Positions 61,126 to 64,000 of a stretch of DNA of 64,000 bases are shown here, piece after piece (position 1 is the first letter of the stretch; every line of letters starts with the position of its first letter). The stretch lies in the NCBI GenBank assembly GCA_910575275.1, contig CAJTEE010000004.1, forward strand, positions 105,703-169,702, in the 5' to 3' direction. The notes under the pieces are model-generated. The model was not told the DNA's origin. It did not search any database and worked only from the letters and a program-made list of their open reading frames with translations. The stretch comes from Lachnospiraceae bacterium (GTDB lineage Bacteria; Bacillota; Clostridia; Lachnospirales; Lachnospiraceae). The translations under genes were made by a program, and so were the position numbers.

Positions 61126-61161
61126 AAAAGGGAGAATCCGTCATTCGAATTCTCCCTTTTT
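61126..61161. terminator. Bidirectional terminator between spoVT and mazG
   Basis: AAAAGGGAGAAT and ATTCTCCCTTTTT pair across a short loop, with T-runs on both strands, directly after the spoVT stop. Confidence 0.85.
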
Positions 61162-61163
61162 CA

Positions 61164-61712
61164 TCAGCTCTCCATCTGCCTTCCAAGGAAGCTGGCCCCC
61201 GTGGCCGCCAGCCTGACCTCCGCTTCACCAAACTTTGCCCGTGGTTCACGGCTCATTAAAATGACGGCACCGATCGCATCCCCTTCACAGATGATCGGCA
61301 CCACAACCTGTGCCGTTACGCCCTCGACGTCCTCCGCCGCCACCGGCGTATAGCTCCTGTCGTCCTTTCCCGCCTGGACGGTGAGCCGCTCCTGGATCAC
61401 ATGCTCCAACTGCCTGCTGATGGGCTTTTGCAGAAGCTCCTTCTTCGCTCCGCCTGCGGCGGCGATCACCTGGTCACGATCCGTAATGCAGACCATGAGT
61501 CCCGTTGCCTGCGCCATTGCATCGGCATATTGTCCCGCAAATGCATTCAATTCCATCATCGGTGAGTATTTTTTAAGAATGATTTCCCCTTCACGGTCCG
61601 TAAAGATTTCCAAGGGTGTTCCCTCGCGGAGCCTGAGCGTCCTGCGGATTTCCTTCGGAATCACGACACGGCCGAGGTCATCAATTCTCCTTACAATTCC
61701 TGTAGCTTTCAT
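61164..61712 (-). CDS. spoVT: Stage V sporulation protein T
   Basis: SpoVT is a forespore regulator that tunes sigma-G genes. This 182-residue protein has the N-terminal AbrB/SpoVT swapped-hairpin domain (KATGIVRRIDDLGRVVIPKE, RRTLRLREGTPLEIF) and a C-terminal GAF-like domain (about 60-180). A sigma-F/G-like promoter lies upstream and a terminator behind, so it is a single unit, as in other Firmicutes. Confidence 0.95.
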   Translation of the reverse strand: MKATGIVRRIDDLGRVVIPKEIRRTLRLREGTPLEIFTDREGEIILKKYSPMMELNAFAGQYADAMAQATGLMVCITDRDQVIAAAGGAKKELLQKPISRQLEHVIQERLTVQAGKDDRSYTPVAAEDVEGVTAQVVVPIICEGDAIGAVILMSREPRAKFGEAEVRLAATGASFLGRQMES

Positions 61713-61753
61713 ATTAAAATTCCTCCATTAACTGTACTATCCGTTTCTGGAAG

Positions 61754-61782
61754 TAGTATCTGTAAAAAGGGGGAATTTATAC
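61754..61782 (-). promoter_or_regulatory. Sigma-F/sigma-G-type promoter of spoVT
   Basis: On the minus strand GTATA (61778-61782) and GATACTA (61754-61760) are 17 bp apart. They match the forespore pattern of a GWATA -35 and an ATACTA -10. B. subtilis spoVT is sigma-G dependent. Confidence 0.55.
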
Positions 61783-61879
61783 CTTATCACTTTTTTTAAA
61801 TCTATTTCAAAATTTTTCATTTTATGGTAAGATACTATTTGTTGATCATCAATATCAGCCAATCAAACAGGAGGAAACC

Positions 61880-62659
61880 ATGGAAATCGAACCCAAAGAC
61901 AAGAAAGCCCCGGCCGGGATATGGTCGTTTGCAGGGATTTTGGCACTCTGCGTGACCGCTATCCTCTGCGTGTTCCTCTTAAGCGGCACGCTTTTACTCT
62001 ACAAACGTACGCCGGCCGGCAGCAGCATCACCGCAACCGGCTCCGCAAGCCTTGATTTTGAATCCGACCTGATCGTCTGGAGTGGAAATTTCTCGGTCCA
62101 CGGTGATACCCTGGAGACCGCTTACGAGAAGATCCACCGTGACAGCAAGCTTGTCAGGCAGTATCTTTTGCAGCAGCAGATCAGTGAGAGTGACATGTCC
62201 TTCGGCTCCGTGGCGATCTCAAAAGATACGGTCGCCATCTTTGACGATAACGGGAACTATGTCGGCGAAGCAGAGAACGGCTATACGCTCTCGCAGATCT
62301 TTACCGTCTCCTCCCGAGAGCTTGATAAAGTATCTGCCGTCTCCAAGGATATTTCAGAGCTCATCGCCTCCGGTGTGGAGCTCGAGTCCGAGAACCCGAA
62401 ATACTACTACACCAAGCTCGACGAGCTCAAGATGCAGCTTATATCCGACGCCTCGGCTAATGCCAAGCAACGTATAGACTTGATGGCAAAGGAGGCCGGT
62501 GCGGCGGTCGGAGATCTGACCTCGGCAAGCCTCGGCGTATTCCAGATCACGGCTGCCAATTCCGGTACGGCTGACTACGGCGCAACTGGAAGCTTAAATA
62601 CGTCCGCCCGCTACAAGACCGCCATGATTACGGTGCGTCTGAATTACATGGTGGAATAA
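61880..62659 (+). CDS. SIMPL-domain (DUF541) protein, membrane-anchored
   Basis: This 259-residue protein has one N-terminal membrane helix (about 18-42, AGILALCVTAILCVFLLSGT) and then a SIMPL/DUF541 domain. Characteristic parts are GSASLDFESDLIVWSGNFSV, the NGYTLSQIFTVSS strand and the C-terminal SASANAKQRIDLMAKEAGA helix with YKTAMITVRLNY. SIMPL proteins are extracytoplasmic and mostly uncharacterised. GGAGGAAACC precedes the ATG. It converges with spoVG. Confidence 0.88.
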   Translation: MEIEPKDKKAPAGIWSFAGILALCVTAILCVFLLSGTLLLYKRTPAGSSITATGSASLDFESDLIVWSGNFSVHGDTLETAYEKIHRDSKLVRQYLLQQQISESDMSFGSVAISKDTVAIFDDNGNYVGEAENGYTLSQIFTVSSRELDKVSAVSKDISELIASGVELESENPKYYYTKLDELKMQLISDASANAKQRIDLMAKEAGAAVGDLTSASLGVFQITAANSGTADYGATGSLNTSARYKTAMITVRLNYMVE

Positions 62660-62700
62660 AAAAGAAGCCCCTGCCTCATCCTACAAGGCAGGGGCCCGGG
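62656..62700 (-). terminator. Terminator of spoVG
   Basis: GCCCCTGCCT and AGGCAGGGGC form a perfect 10-bp stem. On the minus strand it is followed by TTCTTTTTT, just after the spoVG stop. It can also slow transcription of the SIMPL gene. Confidence 0.85.
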
Positions 62701-62702
62701 CT

Positions 62703-62978
62703 TTAGTCTTCCTGAGCTGTCTCCAATGCTGTCGTTTCGTATTTGTCGAGAATGACCCGCTGAATCCTGTCGCGGGTTTCTGAATTGATCGGATGGGCGA
62801 TATCACGGTATTCTCCGTCTGCGGCCTTTCTGCTTGGCATTGCAATGAACAGTCCCTTCTCGCCTTCGATCACCTTGATATCGTGAATCACAAACTCATT
62901 ATCAAGGGTAATTGAGACGATCGCCTTCATCTTCCCTTCCTTTTCAATCTTTCTCACGCGTACATCTGTTACCTGCAT
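62703..62978 (-). CDS. spoVG: Septation/RNA-binding regulator SpoVG
   Basis: This 91-residue protein ([20 protein letters not shown], then [20 protein letters not shown] and [17 protein letters not shown]) is a typical SpoVG, a small DNA- and RNA-binding regulator of sporulation, capsule and virulence genes. The ATG follows GGGGAGG. It lies 42 nt after glgD and is probably co-transcribed. Confidence 0.95.
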   Translation of the reverse strand: MQVTDVRVRKIEKEGKMKAIVSITLDNEFVIHDIKVIEGEKGLFIAMPSRKAADGEYRDIAHPINSETRDRIQRVILDKYETTALETAQED

Positions 62979-63020
62979 AAATAAACCTCCCCAATTCACA
63001 TCAGCCCGTCTGTGAACCCT

Positions 63021-64000
63021 TTATAATGTGTATCTCTCGTTTTTTTCGATGACAATCTTGATGTCATCCGGCTGACCGATGTATGTGGTGTTGGCACGAA
63101 TCGTGTCGCGGCTCTCCACAATACAGTTCTCAATGACCGTATTATCTCCGATATAAACGTCGTTGAGAATAATGGAATTCTTAATTACACAGTTGTTTCC
63201 GATGTAGACCTTTTTGAACAGGATGGAATGCTCCACCGTGCCGTTTAAAATACAGCCACTCGATACCAGACTGTCATGAACCGCAGCGCCCGGATTGTAC
63301 TTTGCAGGCGGCAGATCATCTACCTTGGAATACACATCCGGATATTCCCGAAAGAAATAGTTGCGGACCTCGGGCTTTAAGAAATCCATGTTCGTTTGAT
63401 AGTAGGAATCAACGGAAGCGATGTTGCTCCAGTAAGATTCCAGTTTATACGCGTAAATCCGCTTGAGGTTTTTATAACGCACCAGGATATCCTGCACGAA
63501 ATCGTACCGGTCCTCAGCGGCACAGCGTTCAATCAGCTCGATCAGTTGACGGCGGCGGATCACGTAGACACCACAGGAAACCGTATTGGTATCGGCAATC
63601 ATCGGCTTCTCCTCAAATTCAACGATACGGCCGTCCGCATTCGTCTTAACCATCCCGAATCTTGTCACATCCACATCCGATGGCATATCCTTACAGACGA
63701 TGGTGATATCCGCCTTCTTTTCAATATGGTACTCCAGAACCTTATTGTAATCCAGCTTATAGACGCCGTCACCGGCAGCGATCACCACATAAGGCTCATG
63801 GCTCTTTTTTAAGTAATCCAGATTCTGATAGAGCGCGTCGGCCGTCCCGCGGTACCAGTCACTGTGCTCCGCCGTAATGGTTGGTGTAAATACGTACATG
63901 CCTCCTTGTTTTCTTCCGAAATCCCACCACTTTGAAGAGCTTAAATGCTCATTCAGGGAACGGGAGTTATACTGCGTCAAAACCGCGACGCTCTGAATAT
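63021..64000 (-). CDS. glgD: Glucose-1-phosphate adenylyltransferase subunit GlgD, 3' part
   Basis: GlgD is the regulatory or second subunit of ADP-glucose pyrophosphorylase in Firmicutes glycogen synthesis. The C-terminal 326 or so residues are seen: VLTQYNSRSLNEHLSSSKWW, then VVIAAGDGVYKLDY and ESYWSNIASVDSYYQTN. A left-handed beta-helix end (YIGNNCVIKNSIIL) follows. The frame stays open to the window edge, where IQSVAV precedes LTQYN, so about 45 N-terminal residues are missing and the TTG at 63980 is not the start. Confidence 0.93.
   Translation of the reverse strand, partial: IQSVAVLTQYNSRSLNEHLSSSKWWDFGRKQGGMYVFTPTITAEHSDWYRGTADALYQNLDYLKKSHEPYVVIAAGDGVYKLDYNKVLEYHIEKKADITIVCKDMPSDVDVTRFGMVKTNADGRIVEFEEKPMIADTNTVSCGVYVIRRRQLIELIERCAAEDRYDFVQDILVRYKNLKRIYAYKLESYWSNIASVDSYYQTNMDFLKPEVRNYFFREYPDVYSKVDDLPPAKYNPGAAVHDSLVSSGCILNGTVEHSILFKKVYIGNNCVIKNSIILNDVYIGDNTVIENCIVESRDTIRANTTYIGQPDDIKIVIEKNERYTL

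Noticed and set aside
1-64000. CRISPR arrays, tRNA and rRNA genes
   Set aside because: No regularly spaced repeats of 23-45 bp, no cloverleaf with CCA-type end and no rRNA-like stretches were recognised by eye. A tRNA scan would settle short genes.

Overview
The window reads as chromosomal DNA of an anaerobic, spore-forming Firmicute of the Lachnospiraceae / Clostridium cluster XIVa type. The evidence is the canonical sporulation and division cluster (spoVT, mazG, hup, rqcP, yabP, yabQ, divIC, spoIIE-like, tilS, hpt, ftsH), spoVG next to glgD, a GlgX-type debranching enzyme, a Trp T-box riboswitch, QueT, and AGGAGG-type ribosome binding sites. No rRNA, tRNA or CRISPR array was seen. Both ends cut genes: a uroporphyrinogen-decarboxylase-family gene on the left and glgD on the right.

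Layout. 1-8.4 kb: a LysR regulator divergent from the cut URO-D gene, an L,D-transpeptidase, a flotillin, the debranching enzyme, a 156-bp palindrome, and a fused CcdA-TlpA thiol-redox protein. 8.5-21.6 kb: a mobile island. Its core (about 9.11-21.63 kb) looks like an integrative mobilizable element: large serine recombinase, small HTH regulator with its own operator-promoter, MobV relaxase, a noncoding block rich in inverted repeats, a D5-type helicase, a CHC2 primase fragment, a zinc-finger protein, a P-loop kinase, a sigma-like protein and a BlaI/BlaR-like pair. It sits in the 3' end of rlmD. The peptide VETIVLLS is encoded at both ends in the same frame, so integration appears to swap C-termini between host methyltransferase and recombinase. 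21.3-36 kb: rlmD, yhaM, an HtrA-like protein that has lost its catalytic triad, a MITE-like element, mutS2, a two-component system, prs, dnaD-dnaI, a DnaA-box-like cluster, murC and queT. 36-43.7 kb: one probable operon of a small unknown protein, a 1720-aa DUF5724/DUF4132-type protein, a VanZ-like protein and an NSS transporter. 43.7-51.2 kb: a tryptophan T-box followed by a sugar-type ABC transporter, an FGGY kinase, trpB and trpA. 51.3-64 kb: a GH13 enzyme, ftsH, the sporulation cluster, a SIMPL protein, spoVG and glgD.

The most interesting unit is the T-box operon. Its specifier is UGG and its antiterminator has UGGC, which fits the G discriminator of bacterial tRNA-Trp. It should therefore respond to tryptophan starvation, yet its first four genes are a ribose-type importer and a sugar-type kinase, and trpEGDCF are not in it. 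A simple reading is a salvage route: import of an unphosphorylated indole polyol such as indole-3-glycerol, phosphorylation to indole-3-glycerol phosphate, then conversion to tryptophan by TrpAB. This is inference; the gene order and T-box are seen directly.

Other points of interest are the reciprocal C-terminal swap at rlmD, the BlaI-type operators around an orphan BlaI/M56 pair with no penicillin-binding sensor, the pseudoprotease, the tandem DnaA-like 9-mers next to dnaD-dnaI, and the DUF4132 operon. Many starts were moved inward from the longest reading frame on the basis of ribosome binding sites; these choices are explained in the entries.
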